Below the pieces are notes generated by a model that did not search any database, was not told where the DNA came from, and saw nothing but the letters and a program-made list of their open reading frames with translations. Made by a program: the position numbers and the translations under genes. A DNA stretch of 64,000 nucleotides, taken from Pontibacter fetidus (GTDB taxonomy: Bacteria; Bacteroidota; Bacteroidia; Cytophagales; Hymenobacteraceae). Each line of letters starts with the position of its first letter. Position 1 is the stretch's first letter. Positions 16,855 through 25,225 of the stretch are shown here, piece after piece. The stretch is from assembly GCF_010119545.1 (NCBI RefSeq), contig NZ_JAAEAA010000009.1, forward strand, positions 88,467 through 152,466, read 5' to 3'.

Positions 16855-18327
16855 ATGCAGGAAATCCAACAGATCTTAAAAGTTATTGTAACGTCTTCTT
16901 CAAAAGGTTATTTGAGTAACTATTTACTGAAGGGTAAAAGTCTCGAGAGTAATTTTATAGGGGGAATTATCCATAATGAATTTAACAGTGATGGAGAAGC
17001 TGCGCTAAAGTTATACGGTACAGACCAAAGCGATGTACGCTATAAAATGTTAAAATATAGAGTTAAGAAAAAATTATATAACTCGCTTTTAACTATAGAA
17101 ATAAACAATAATGATCTGGCATTTCAAAAGGAAGTCGAATGTACCCGTCTATTGAATATTGCCCGAATATTACTAAGGCAGGCAGAACATCAGCTTGCTA
17201 TTGGGCTTTGTTCTAAAGTCATCAGTATTGCTAAGGAATATGAGTTCAATGAACACCTGCTAAGTGCATACGAAATAGAAATAGCGGCGCTTACTAACCA
17301 AACTTCTCTAAAGGTGTTTACAGAAAAAAGAAAACAATACTTAGAGAAATTAATTGTTGTAAATCTTGAGAAAGAGGCAAATGGATTGCACCAGCTTGCA
17401 AAAGCACATCTTAGGGGTACAGTTAAAGTAAGAAAAACGTTAGTAAAAGAATTGCCCGCTATAATTAACCGGCTAAAGCAAATAGTAACAGAAGCAAATA
17501 CATTTGAAACGTTTTTATCCTTATATGTTACATCAATTCTCTATTATGAATTGATCGGGAATTTTAGTGAAATAATTAAAATTACAGAAGATGCAGTTAA
17601 TAATTTAAATAAGGGTAAAACCAATGCAGCTAGGTTTGATATTAAGTACAATGCTTATATATTAATTTATGCTCACTTACGAACAAAGGAATATGCAAAA
17701 GGTCTCGTATTTGCAAACGACTTTTATAATTTATTTAAGCCAACAACAAGGAACTGGTTTGCATATATGGAGAACTACTTCCTTTTAGCCGTGCACGCCA
17801 AGCAGTATGAGTTGGCCTCAGTCCTTTTACATCGCGTAAGGAGTAACACAAGTTATGGGATTATTAAAAATAATGCTAAAGAAAGATGGCAGTTGTTTAC
17901 GGCGTATCTATTCTTTATAGCACCTTCTTCTCCCGTACTGGAAGGATTTAATTATCAGAAATTTATTACATCAGTAACAGAGTATAGCAAAGATAAGCAG
18001 GGCTTTAATGTCGCTATACTTATACTTCAGTTTATGTACTATTTAAAGAAGGGCGACACTGAGGGGTTACTGTATAAAATTGAAAGTCTAAAAAAATACA
18101 TACTTACCCACCTGAAAGATACCTTTAGTTTAAGGAGTAAGCTGTTCCTTAAATTATTAATGTTAACTGTAACAGAAGATTATGATGCACAGTCCTGCCG
18201 TGTTAAAGGGGCCAAATACTATCAAAAACTGATTGAAACCCCAACCCCAGGTGATGCCTATGCCGAGATTGAGATTGTGCCATATGAGCACTTATGGGAA
18301 CTGATACTGGAAACAATGCCTAAATAA
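16855..18327 (+). CDS. Helical-repeat (TPR-like) protein, first of a tandem paralogous pair
   Basis: 490 residues, cytoplasmic by prediction (no signal or membrane helix), rich in Lys, Leu, Asn and Tyr. It looks all-helical, with TPR-like helix pairs such as RLLNIARILLRQAEHQLAIGL and the block NWFAYMENYFLLAVHAKQYELA. The end VPYEHLWELILE and the segment RYKMLKYRVKKKLYNSLL are shared with the next gene. I do not recognise a named family and see no helix-turn-helix. Base composition is much more AT-rich than neighbours (for example 10 G/C in 17041-17100), suggesting acquired DNA. ATG 16855 is chosen over an upstream TTG nine bases away. Eight bases separate it from the second copy. Confidence 0.8.
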   Translation: MQEIQQILKVIVTSSSKGYLSNYLLKGKSLESNFIGGIIHNEFNSDGEAALKLYGTDQSDVRYKMLKYRVKKKLYNSLLTIEINNNDLAFQKEVECTRLLNIARILLRQAEHQLAIGLCSKVISIAKEYEFNEHLLSAYEIEIAALTNQTSLKVFTEKRKQYLEKLIVVNLEKEANGLHQLAKAHLRGTVKVRKTLVKELPAIINRLKQIVTEANTFETFLSLYVTSILYYELIGNFSEIIKITEDAVNNLNKGKTNAARFDIKYNAYILIYAHLRTKEYAKGLVFANDFYNLFKPTTRNWFAYMENYFLLAVHAKQYELASVLLHRVRSNTSYGIIKNNAKERWQLFTAYLFFIAPSSPVLEGFNYQKFITSVTEYSKDKQGFNVAILILQFMYYLKKGDTEGLLYKIESLKKYILTHLKDTFSLRSKLFLKLLMLTVTEDYDAQSCRVKGAKYYQKLIETPTPGDAYAEIEIVPYEHLWELILETMPK

Positions 18328-18335
18328 GCCTATTT

Positions 18336-19799
18336 ATGGATGAGTTAAAAAGGCTTATTGATATATTGGAGCGTAAGGGGAAAGGTTCTGCCTCAGCTAT
18401 ACTTAATTACGCTGACCATACAAACCTTGAGACACAGTTATATCAGTTAGCTAAGGATGATGAACTAAAAGAAGAGTCATTTTTTGTTGAGCAGTTATAT
18501 AGTACGCCGGATAAAGCCGGGGCATATAAGATGCTCAAATCGAGGGTTAAGAGGAAACTGTATAACCAATTACTTTTCTTAGATACAGATAACCCAAAAC
18601 TTGTAGACTTAATTGGAAGCATTAAACTTAAATGCCGGAAAATTTTATATCAGGCAGACAGCCTTAGACGGCTCGATGAATCTGTATTGTCAGAGCAGCA
18701 GCTCAAAAAAGCGTTAACAATTGCACAGGATGCCCAGCTTGTAGAACACGAGATTGATGGTTTAGAGCAGTTAAGAATCTTATTAGCAGAGAAAAAATTC
18801 AAAAGAAAAGAGTTTGATAAATGTACAGCTAGGCTAGATAAGCTTTATCAAATACAGGAAATAGAAAGGGCCTCAGATAAGATATATTACGACTTCCGGT
18901 TTAATATAAAGTTTGGAGTAGAGACAAACTATAAGTTAAAGCAAAAATTGTTAGGCTATGTGAACGAGCTTCAAAACTATTGGGAAGCCACTAATTCTAA
19001 TATGGTCTTTAGAAGATATCACCAGCTAAAAATGTTTTATTATGAAATGGAAGGGGACTTTGATTCATATATTATTTACTTAAAAAATACATTTTTACTT
19101 TATAACTCCGGTAAAATACATCATTTATACTTTTCAGAAAATTTTAATAAGTATGTACTAGTCTTCGCTTATCTCAGAACTCAGAATTATATAGAGGGAC
19201 TGAAGGAAGCTGAAGAGTTAAAATACAGAATAGAGAATGGCACGAATAATTGGTTTATGCACATGGAAAACTATTTCTATTTGGCAGTACATTCTAAAAA
19301 TTATCATGAAGCAAATAGCATTCTTACAGAGGTAGTAACAAACAAATATTTTGCTGAGCTAAAGCATGTTGCCCAAGAGCGTTGGATACTATACTCCGGG
19401 TTTTTTAATTATTTAACGGGAGGCACAGTTAAAATAAAGAATAATAAAAAATTAAAATACATACCCCAGGACAAGAAAGGATATAATGTATGGGCACTTA
19501 TACTTGACTGTGTGCTGGCTTTAGATAAAAAGCAGGCTGACCTGATTGAACGTGAAATTGACCGTTTGCGCAAGTTTATACCCAGTTACCTGGTGGATAA
19601 AGAAGATGCCCGTACCAAGCTGTTCCTGAAGTTGCTGCAGGTAGCAGGCAGAGAGTATTCGGATGCTAAAGTTTGCAGGCGAAAAGGTGCCTACCTGTTC
19701 AATAAGCTGCAGAAAACACCAGTTCCCGGCATTGCTTACGCCGAAACCGAGATCGTACCTTACGAGCATTTATGGGAGCTTATACTTACAAAAATGTAA
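18336..19799 (+). CDS. Helical-repeat (TPR-like) protein, second of a tandem paralogous pair
   Basis: 487 residues, paralogous to the preceding product along its length: YKMLKSRVKRKLYNQLLFL, CRKILYQADSLRRLDESVLSE split by helices, NWFMHMENYFYLAVHSKNYHEAN, ERWILYSGFFNYL, and the common end AYAETEIVPYEHLWELIL. It is all-helical and probably a protein- or peptide-binding scaffold; function unknown. The first 1.1 kb is AT-rich like its neighbour, but from about 19,500 the composition shifts to that of the host genes (30 G/C in 19561-19620), so the 3' end may have been exchanged with a resident paralogue. It probably shares an operon with the gene upstream. Confidence 0.8.
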   Translation: MDELKRLIDILERKGKGSASAILNYADHTNLETQLYQLAKDDELKEESFFVEQLYSTPDKAGAYKMLKSRVKRKLYNQLLFLDTDNPKLVDLIGSIKLKCRKILYQADSLRRLDESVLSEQQLKKALTIAQDAQLVEHEIDGLEQLRILLAEKKFKRKEFDKCTARLDKLYQIQEIERASDKIYYDFRFNIKFGVETNYKLKQKLLGYVNELQNYWEATNSNMVFRRYHQLKMFYYEMEGDFDSYIIYLKNTFLLYNSGKIHHLYFSENFNKYVLVFAYLRTQNYIEGLKEAEELKYRIENGTNNWFMHMENYFYLAVHSKNYHEANSILTEVVTNKYFAELKHVAQERWILYSGFFNYLTGGTVKIKNNKKLKYIPQDKKGYNVWALILDCVLALDKKQADLIEREIDRLRKFIPSYLVDKEDARTKLFLKLLQVAGREYSDAKVCRRKGAYLFNKLQKTPVPGIAYAETEIVPYEHLWELILTKM

Positions 19800-19872
19800 A
19801 GCCAAAAGTAGCAAAACTATACTTTATAGTTACAAACAAGTAACATATAGTATATTTTTAATACCTTGATGC

Positions 19873-21201
19873 ATGCAAAAGAACAACCCTACAATAACCA
19901 ACGCCTGGTGCTTTTACGACTGGGCAAATTCGGTTTACTCGCTGGTTATTACCTCCACTATATTCCCTATATACTATAGCGCTGTTGCTACTAACCCCGA
20001 AACCAAATCAACGATAGTTAACTTTCTGGGTTTTAACCTGGAAAGCTCGGTGTTGTTCTCGTATGCCGTTTCAGGGGCTTTTTTGATCATAGCCATCTTA
20101 AGCCCGTTCCTAACCTCCATTGCAGACTATAGTGGCCGTAAAAAGCTGTTTATGCAGTTGTTCTGCTACCTGGGTTCGCTATCGTGTGTGGGGCTATACT
20201 TTTTTACCCGCGATACCTTTACGTTTTCGGTCATCTTGTTTGTGCTGGCCTCCATTGGGTTTAGCGGTAGTATTGTTTTCTATAATGCTTATTTGCCAGA
20301 GATTGCGACAGAAGACCAGTTTGACAAGTTAAGTGCCCGTGGTTTTTCGATGGGGTACATAGGCAGTGTGCTGCTGCTGATCTTTAACCTGGCCATGATT
20401 CTGAAGCCGGAGTGGTTCGGTATTGCTGCCGAAAACAAAAGTCTGCCACCGCGTATCGCCTTCCTTACAACCGGCCTGTGGTGGTTTGGCTTTGCACAAT
20501 ACTCGTTCTACCATTTGCCAGGCAACGTGTATAACCGAAAACCACAAGGCAGCTGGATACTGAATGGCTTTAAAGAACTGCAGAAGGTGCTAAACCAGGT
20601 AAAGCAACTACCCATGCTGAAACGTTTTCTGCTGGCTTTCTTTTTTTACAACATGGGTGTGCAGACGGTTATGTATGTGGCTACCATTTTCGGGATAGAG
20701 GAACTGCACCTGGAGGACAGCGCACTTATTTTAACTATACTTATCATACAGTTGGTAGCCATAGCGGGGGCTTACGCATTTGCATTTCTGTCAGGTAGGT
20801 TTGGCAACATCCGGGCGCTTATAGTGGCCGTTGTTATCTGGATAGGCATTTGTGTGGGGGCATACTTTATCCGGGGCGAGCTGGACTTTTATGTGCTGGC
20901 AACTGTAGTGGGTACCGTGATGGGCGGCGTACAGTCCCTTTCCCGATCAACTTATTCTAAATTAATTCCGGCTACAACTATAGATCACGCTTCGTTTTTC
21001 AGTTTTTATGACGTTACTGAGAAAGTATCTATAGTTTTAGGAACGCTGGCTTATGGGTTGGTGGCACAACTTACCGGATCCATGCGCAACAGTATTCTGG
21101 CACTGATCATCTTTTTTGCTCTTGGTTTGATTTTGTTATCGATGGTGCGATGGAAGCGGGCTATAGCTGCGCAACAGGAGTTAAAAGCTAATGCAGTCTA
21201 G
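19873..21201 (+). CDS. MFS transporter, UMF1/Atg22-like family
   Basis: 442 residues with about eleven to twelve membrane segments. It opens with NAWCFYDWANSVYSLVITSTIFPIYY, the hallmark of the UMF1 (Atg22-like) branch of the major facilitator superfamily, and has SPFLTSIADYSGRKK as the inter-helix motif between segments two and three, and GGVQSLSRSTYSKLIPA in the second half. Substrates are not established for bacterial members; amino-acid efflux is suggested by the eukaryotic relatives. It stands alone, followed by a MITE-like element and a bidirectional terminator. Confidence 0.9.
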   Translation: MQKNNPTITNAWCFYDWANSVYSLVITSTIFPIYYSAVATNPETKSTIVNFLGFNLESSVLFSYAVSGAFLIIAILSPFLTSIADYSGRKKLFMQLFCYLGSLSCVGLYFFTRDTFTFSVILFVLASIGFSGSIVFYNAYLPEIATEDQFDKLSARGFSMGYIGSVLLLIFNLAMILKPEWFGIAAENKSLPPRIAFLTTGLWWFGFAQYSFYHLPGNVYNRKPQGSWILNGFKELQKVLNQVKQLPMLKRFLLAFFFYNMGVQTVMYVATIFGIEELHLEDSALILTILIIQLVAIAGAYAFAFLSGRFGNIRALIVAVVIWIGICVGAYFIRGELDFYVLATVVGTVMGGVQSLSRSTYSKLIPATTIDHASFFSFYDVTEKVSIVLGTLAYGLVAQLTGSMRNSILALIIFFALGLILLSMVRWKRAIAAQQELKANAV

Positions 21202-21228
21202 TAAACTATTGTTCGGAGATATCAACGC

Positions 21229-21390
21229 TTGCCCTAGCTCATCTCACGCGAGTGTGTGATACCAGCGTACGGTGGTCGCGTTAAATATAGTTTATAATTT
21301 TACTTTATACTGCTCAACTATAGCTGCGCAATGTGGCGTGTGGCGTGGCGCCACGGGTGACTCACACTTGCGGGACGCGGGAGAGATCGA
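21229..21390. repeat. MITE-like inverted-repeat element, copy 1
   Basis: Left end CTTGCCCTAGCTCATCTC then ACGCGAGTGTG, and right end TCACACTTGCGGGACGCGGGAG form imperfect terminal inverted repeats around an AT-rich, CTATAG-containing centre and an inner GTGGCGTGGCGCCAC hairpin. Copies 2 (41675-41832) and 3 (47566-47710) have the same ends. No transposase gene is inside. Confidence 0.7.
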
Positions 21391-21425
21391 AAGAAACTAT
21401 AGCTTATTTATAGTCTCTAAAAAAG

Positions 21426-21456
21426 AAAGCCGCTGCAAATTCTGCAGCGGCTTTTT
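21426..21456. terminator. Bidirectional terminator between UMF1 and amidohydrolase genes
   Basis: AAAGCCGCTGCA (21426-21437) pairs with TGCAGCGGCTTT (21443-21454) around a five-base loop, with T runs on both sides. It can serve both convergent genes. Confidence 0.9.
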
Positions 21457-21474
21457 ATAGTTGATAGTTAATGC

Positions 21475-23136
21475 TTATTTTTTGTAAACCTGCTTGCCAT
21501 CAACATAGGTGTAAAGTACCTGCAGGTTACGCATTTTTTCCGGGGCAACTGTCATCAGATCATCTTCCAGTATCACAAAATCAGCGAACTTTCCGGTTTC
21601 TATACTTCCTTTTTCGTTCTCTTCAAAAGCTGCCTTAGCTGCCCAGATCGTCATGCCACGGAGCGCTTCTTCACGGGTAAGTGCGTTCTCCATCTGGAAA
21701 CCGCCGCTTGGGTAATTTTTCGCATCCTGGCGGGCAACTGCCGCATGGAACGTATAAAGCGGGTTAATATGCTCTACCGGGAAGTCACTGCCCAGCGGTA
21801 TCCAGCCGTTTTGTTGCAATAGTTCCTTAAAAGGATAAGCATGTTTTAAACGCTCTTTGCCCAATCTGTCGCCGGCCCAGTACATATCCGACGTAGCATG
21901 CGTTGGCTGCACCGATGGTACAATGCTATACTTGCCATACTTTGCCATGTCTTCCGGGTTCACAATCTGGGAGTGTTCTATTCGCCAGCGTTTGTCATTT
22001 TTGCCACCCAACACTTCGCCATAAATATCCAGTAATAAACGGTTCGTAGAGTCGCCGATGGCATGCGTGTTCATCTGGAAATCAGACTTCGCTAACGTTG
22101 CAGCTATGTTTCTGAATTCCGCCTCAGTAGATAACAGGAAACCATAATGGCCAGCTTTGTCGTGATAAGGTTTGATCAGGGCAGCTCCACGAGAGCCCAG
22201 GGCACCATCGCCATAGATCTTAAACGAGCGGACATTTAGTCTGTCAGTTTTATAGATACCGTTTTTCAGGTAGTAATCCAGGTTTGGTTTGGTTGGGTTC
22301 AGCATCACGTACACGCGCATCTGTAGGTCGCCACTTTTGTGCATGGCGTCCATCAGGTCGGCAGTGCTTTTGTCCAAGCCCGCATCAGCCAACGACGTTA
22401 AGCCAACTGCAAAGCAATTTTCCTGCGCATTTTTCAGTGCCTGGCGTTGTTCTTCTTCAGTCGCTTCCGGAATTTTAGCCGATACCAGGTCTATGGCATT
22501 ATCAACCAGGATGCCGGTCATCTTGCCGTTTTTTACCTCTACCAGGCCGCCTACCATTTTAGTAGTTGGTTTTATACCTGCCAAATCCAGCGCTTTTTGG
22601 TTAACGATAGCTGCGTGGCCATCTACACGGGTAAGTATAATAGGCGTGTTCGGGAAAAGGACGTCCAGGGTATCCTTCGTCGGGAATTCCTTAACTGCCC
22701 AGTCGTTCTGGTCCCAGCCGCGGCCGGTTATCCATTCAGTGTCCGGGTACTTTTCGCGCTGTTCAGTTACCTTCTGCACCACTTCCTTAAACGACTCCGT
22801 ACCTACCAGGTCAGCTGACTGTAGCGATAAGCCATAACGATAGAAGTGGGAGTGGGCATCGTTAAAGCCCGGGTAAATAGCTTTACCCTGCGCATCCAAT
22901 TCTTCAGTGGCTTTATACTTGCTCCTGATTTCCTCTGATGTTCCTACGGCCAGTATTTTTCCATCTTTTACAGCAAAAGCTTCCGCTTTGTCAAACGTAT
23001 CGTTTACTGTATAAACCGTACCATTATAAACAATTAGGTCGGCTGTTTCAGATTGGGTTTTGGTATTGGTGCAGCTGCCAAGCAGGGTGGAGCCTAGCAG
23101 AATAGCTGCAGCAAATGAGCGTAGTGTGTTTTTCAT
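21475..23136 (-). CDS. YtcJ-like amidohydrolase, lipoprotein
   Basis: 553 residues. The start MKNTLRSFAAAILLGSTLLGSC is a lipoprotein signal peptide with Cys near residue 22, so the enzyme is exported and lipid-anchored. The amidohydrolase family 3 fold is shown by DLIVYNGTVYTVND, the metal motif FNDAHSHFYRYGLS, RVDGHAAIVNQKAL, YGDGALGSRGAAL, MNTHAIGDSTNRLLL, WRIEHSQIV and IPLGSDFPVEHINPL. The likely reaction is hydrolysis of a cyclic or linear amide; the substrate is unknown. An in-frame TTG one codon earlier is not used. It lies 10 bases after the AMP nucleosidase gene on the same strand. Confidence 0.92.
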   Translation of the reverse strand: MKNTLRSFAAAILLGSTLLGSCTNTKTQSETADLIVYNGTVYTVNDTFDKAEAFAVKDGKILAVGTSEEIRSKYKATEELDAQGKAIYPGFNDAHSHFYRYGLSLQSADLVGTESFKEVVQKVTEQREKYPDTEWITGRGWDQNDWAVKEFPTKDTLDVLFPNTPIILTRVDGHAAIVNQKALDLAGIKPTTKMVGGLVEVKNGKMTGILVDNAIDLVSAKIPEATEEEQRQALKNAQENCFAVGLTSLADAGLDKSTADLMDAMHKSGDLQMRVYVMLNPTKPNLDYYLKNGIYKTDRLNVRSFKIYGDGALGSRGAALIKPYHDKAGHYGFLLSTEAEFRNIAATLAKSDFQMNTHAIGDSTNRLLLDIYGEVLGGKNDKRWRIEHSQIVNPEDMAKYGKYSIVPSVQPTHATSDMYWAGDRLGKERLKHAYPFKELLQQNGWIPLGSDFPVEHINPLYTFHAAVARQDAKNYPSGGFQMENALTREEALRGMTIWAAKAAFEENEKGSIETGKFADFVILEDDLMTVAPEKMRNLQVLYTYVDGKQVYKK

Positions 23137-23146
23137 CAACTATAGT

Positions 23147-23920
23147 TTACTCGAAACGCATGTGTTTAACAGACTCCCCGGAATTTTGTAACTCTATCAG
23201 AGAATCTATACCTATACTCAGGTGTTTTTCGACATAAGAAGAGGTTACCAGTTTATCGCTGGCAGATGTTTTCACACCATCCGGTGTCATCGGGTTATCA
23301 GAAACCAGTAGCAAGGCTCCGTGCGGAATCTCGTTAACGAAACCAACTGTAAAAATGGTAGCCGTTTCCATATCGATGCCCATGGCGCGTATCTGGCGCA
23401 GGTAATCTTTAAAATCTTCGTCGTGCTCCCAAACGCGGCGGTTAGTTGTATAAACAGTACCAGTCCAGTAATCCAGTTCATGCTTTTTGATCATAGAAGA
23501 TACGGCACGCTGCAATCGGAACGAAGGAAGTGCCGGAATTTCAGGTGGTAAATAGTCGTCTGAGGTACCTTCGCCGCGGATGGCTGCAATCGGAAGTATA
23601 AGGTCTCCGAGTTGGGTTTTTCTTTTCAGGCCACCGCACTTGCCTAAAAACAGCGCCGCTTTAGGTTTGATAGCTGATAACAGGTCCATGACAGTGGCTG
23701 CCATAGCACTACCCATACCAAAGTTTATAATGGTGATGTTATTGGCTGTAGCAGTTTGCATCGGCTTGTCCAGGCCGTTTATTTCCACTTCAAAGCGGTC
23801 AGCAAACATGCGTACATAGTTTATAAAATTTGTAAGCAGGATATATTCCCCAAACTCATTTAACGGCACTCCGGTGTAGCGGGGAAGCCAGTCGTTTACG
23901 ATCTCTTCTTTCGTCTTCAT
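23147..23920 (-). CDS. amn: AMP nucleosidase, short Bacteroidota form
   Basis: 257 residues of the nucleoside phosphorylase/hydrolase (PNP_UDP_1) fold. Characteristic parts are TIINFGMGSAMAATVMDLL, the phosphoribosyl site LFLGKCGGLKR, LPIAAIRGEGTSDDYLPPE, MGIDMETATIFTVGF with the ribose-contacting Glu, and LLLVSDNPMTPDGVKT with the catalytic Asp. AMP nucleosidase splits AMP into adenine and ribose 5-phosphate. This form lacks the long N-terminal domain of the E. coli enzyme, as usual in Bacteroidota. It is the first gene of a pair with the amidohydrolase. Confidence 0.9.
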   Translation of the reverse strand: MKTKEEIVNDWLPRYTGVPLNEFGEYILLTNFINYVRMFADRFEVEINGLDKPMQTATANNITIINFGMGSAMAATVMDLLSAIKPKAALFLGKCGGLKRKTQLGDLILPIAAIRGEGTSDDYLPPEIPALPSFRLQRAVSSMIKKHELDYWTGTVYTTNRRVWEHDEDFKDYLRQIRAMGIDMETATIFTVGFVNEIPHGALLLVSDNPMTPDGVKTSASDKLVTSSYVEKHLSIGIDSLIELQNSGESVKHMRFE

Positions 23921-24009
23921 AATTTAAATATACTCAATTAGATATAAAAAATCCGCCTTGGCAGCTGGTGCTACGGGGGCGGAGCGTCAGAAAATGGCTA
24001 ACTTGCAGC

Positions 24010-24459
24010 ATGGATGCTCTTAATCTGCCACCATTCGAACACAAAATTACTAAATCCGGGGATAATTATCTTATTTTTGATATACTCCGCCGGAAGAATA
24101 TAGTTCTAACCCCTGAAGAATGGGTACGGCAACATTTCCTGCATTACCTTATAAACGAGCTGGGTTATCCTAAAAGCCTCATCAGTATAGAACGCGGCAC
24201 CAACTATAACAAACTCCAGAAACGCACCGACCTGTGTGTGTATGATAATAGCGGCAACCCTCTTTTGTTGGTTGAATGTAAAGCTGCTTATGTGCCTGTT
24301 ACGCAGGATGTGGTAAAACAGGTATCGGTCTATAATCAAACTATAAAGGCTAAGTTTATAGTTATTACAAATGGTTTAGACCATTACTGCTGGCAGGTAG
24401 ATTTTGAAACAAGACAGTTTCAGCCGTTGCAGGAAATTCCAGTTTATAATCAGTTATAG
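24010..24459 (+). CDS. HsdR N-terminal-like PD-(D/E)xK protein, orphan
   Basis: 149 residues. The sequence IVLTPEEWVRQHFLHYLINELGYP, then ERGTNYNKLQKRTDLCVYD, LLLVECKAAYVPVTQDVVKQV and KFIVITNGLDHYCWQVD is the isolated N-terminal nuclease domain of type I restriction HsdR subunits, with the Asp and ExK residues of the PD-(D/E)xK fold. No helicase domain, HsdM or HsdS is present, so it is not a restriction system. Stand-alone versions are common in Bacteroidota and their role is unknown. ATG 24010 is chosen over GTG 23968 because the conserved part begins there. Composite repeat copy B starts seven bases after the stop. Confidence 0.88.
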   Translation: MDALNLPPFEHKITKSGDNYLIFDILRRKNIVLTPEEWVRQHFLHYLINELGYPKSLISIERGTNYNKLQKRTDLCVYDNSGNPLLLVECKAAYVPVTQDVVKQVSVYNQTIKAKFIVITNGLDHYCWQVDFETRQFQPLQEIPVYNQL

Positions 24460-24465
24460 TTGGTC

Positions 24466-25055
24466 TTTGTCATTTCGAACAAAGTCGAGAAATCTTAATT
24501 TTCCTATAGATAGAGGTTATAGTTCTTACTTTGTCATTCCGAGCATAGCCGAGTAATCTTATATGTCCTATAGTTAACTCTAGTAGCGACCGGCACCAAG
24601 CTATCCTTCTATAGTTACAACCAATCCTGGGAGCTCTACTTGCCTATAGTTCTATAGTTAGCTTTGGTTCCCTCACGGCCGGGAGGCCCCGTCTTTGGGC
24701 ATCGCGCTGCTTTCGCTTCCATTGCTCGTACCTCGCAATGCCTGGCGGCACCGGAACCTCTCGAGGCGCTCAACCCAAAGACTGCGATCTTTCTACTATT
24801 GACCTCTATCTATATTTGTACTTCTAAGCTTCGACTTTTATCATGGCTATAGTTTCGTAGGGACAGGTCGCGACCTGTCCGCCTCTTGGACAGCAACTAT
24901 AGAATTATACTTTCAACTATAGCTAAAGCAGACACTCCCTCTCCTGTTAGGAGAGGGCCGGGGTGAGGTAAATTAGCACCTATGAAACTATAAACCCAAC
25001 TATAGCCAAGACAGAAAATTCCCCTCTCGGGAGGGGTAGGGGTGGGTTAACCGTA
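24466..25055 (+). repeat. Composite gene-end repeat, copy B
   Basis: Ordered blocks: GTCATTTCGAAC.. and GTCATTCCGAGC..GATCTTATATGTCC-like units (24467-24576), CCTGGGAGCTCTACTTGCC (24627), CCCTCACGGCCGGGAGGCC with CCCGTCTTTGGGCATCGC (24670-24710), GCGCTCAACCCAAAGACTG (24768), the palindrome GGACAGGTCGCGACCTGTCC (24861-24880), and a C-rich CCCTCTCC/GGAGAGGG tail. GTCTTTGGG and CCCAAAGAC inside the unit are perfect complements, so a closed stem is possible. It directly follows the HsdR-N gene in the same direction. Confidence 0.8.
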
Positions 25056-25122
25056 AACTATAGCCTGGACGCTAACAGAAGCTGCGCACACTTTAAGGTC
25101 GTGAGGGCACGGGTTTTCTTTA

Positions 25123-25168
25123 AAAATCCTGTTTATCCAAATTAATCCTGCAGATCCTGATTCAGATA
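25123..25168 (+). repeat. Short gene-end repeat (AATCCTG..GATTCAGA type)
   Basis: Contains ATTAATCCTGCAGATCCTG followed by ATTCAGATAA, close to the units at 9062 and 38500. It lies between composite repeat B and the alanine dehydrogenase terminator. Confidence 0.6.
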
Positions 25169-25171
25169 AAC

Positions 25172-25206
25172 AAAAAGGCCTTCCAGATTTATTCCGGAAG
25201 GCCTTT
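25172..25206 (-). terminator. Terminator of alanine dehydrogenase
   Basis: AAAGGCCTTCC (25174-25184) pairs perfectly with GGAAGGCCTTT (25196-25206); on the minus strand it is followed by a T run. It lies 20 bases after the ald stop. Confidence 0.88.
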
Positions 25207-25225
25207 AACTATAGTTCTGTTATAC

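Noticed and set aside
24010..24459. Type I restriction system
   Set aside because: Only the N-terminal nuclease-like domain is present; no HsdM, HsdS or helicase part is encoded in the window.
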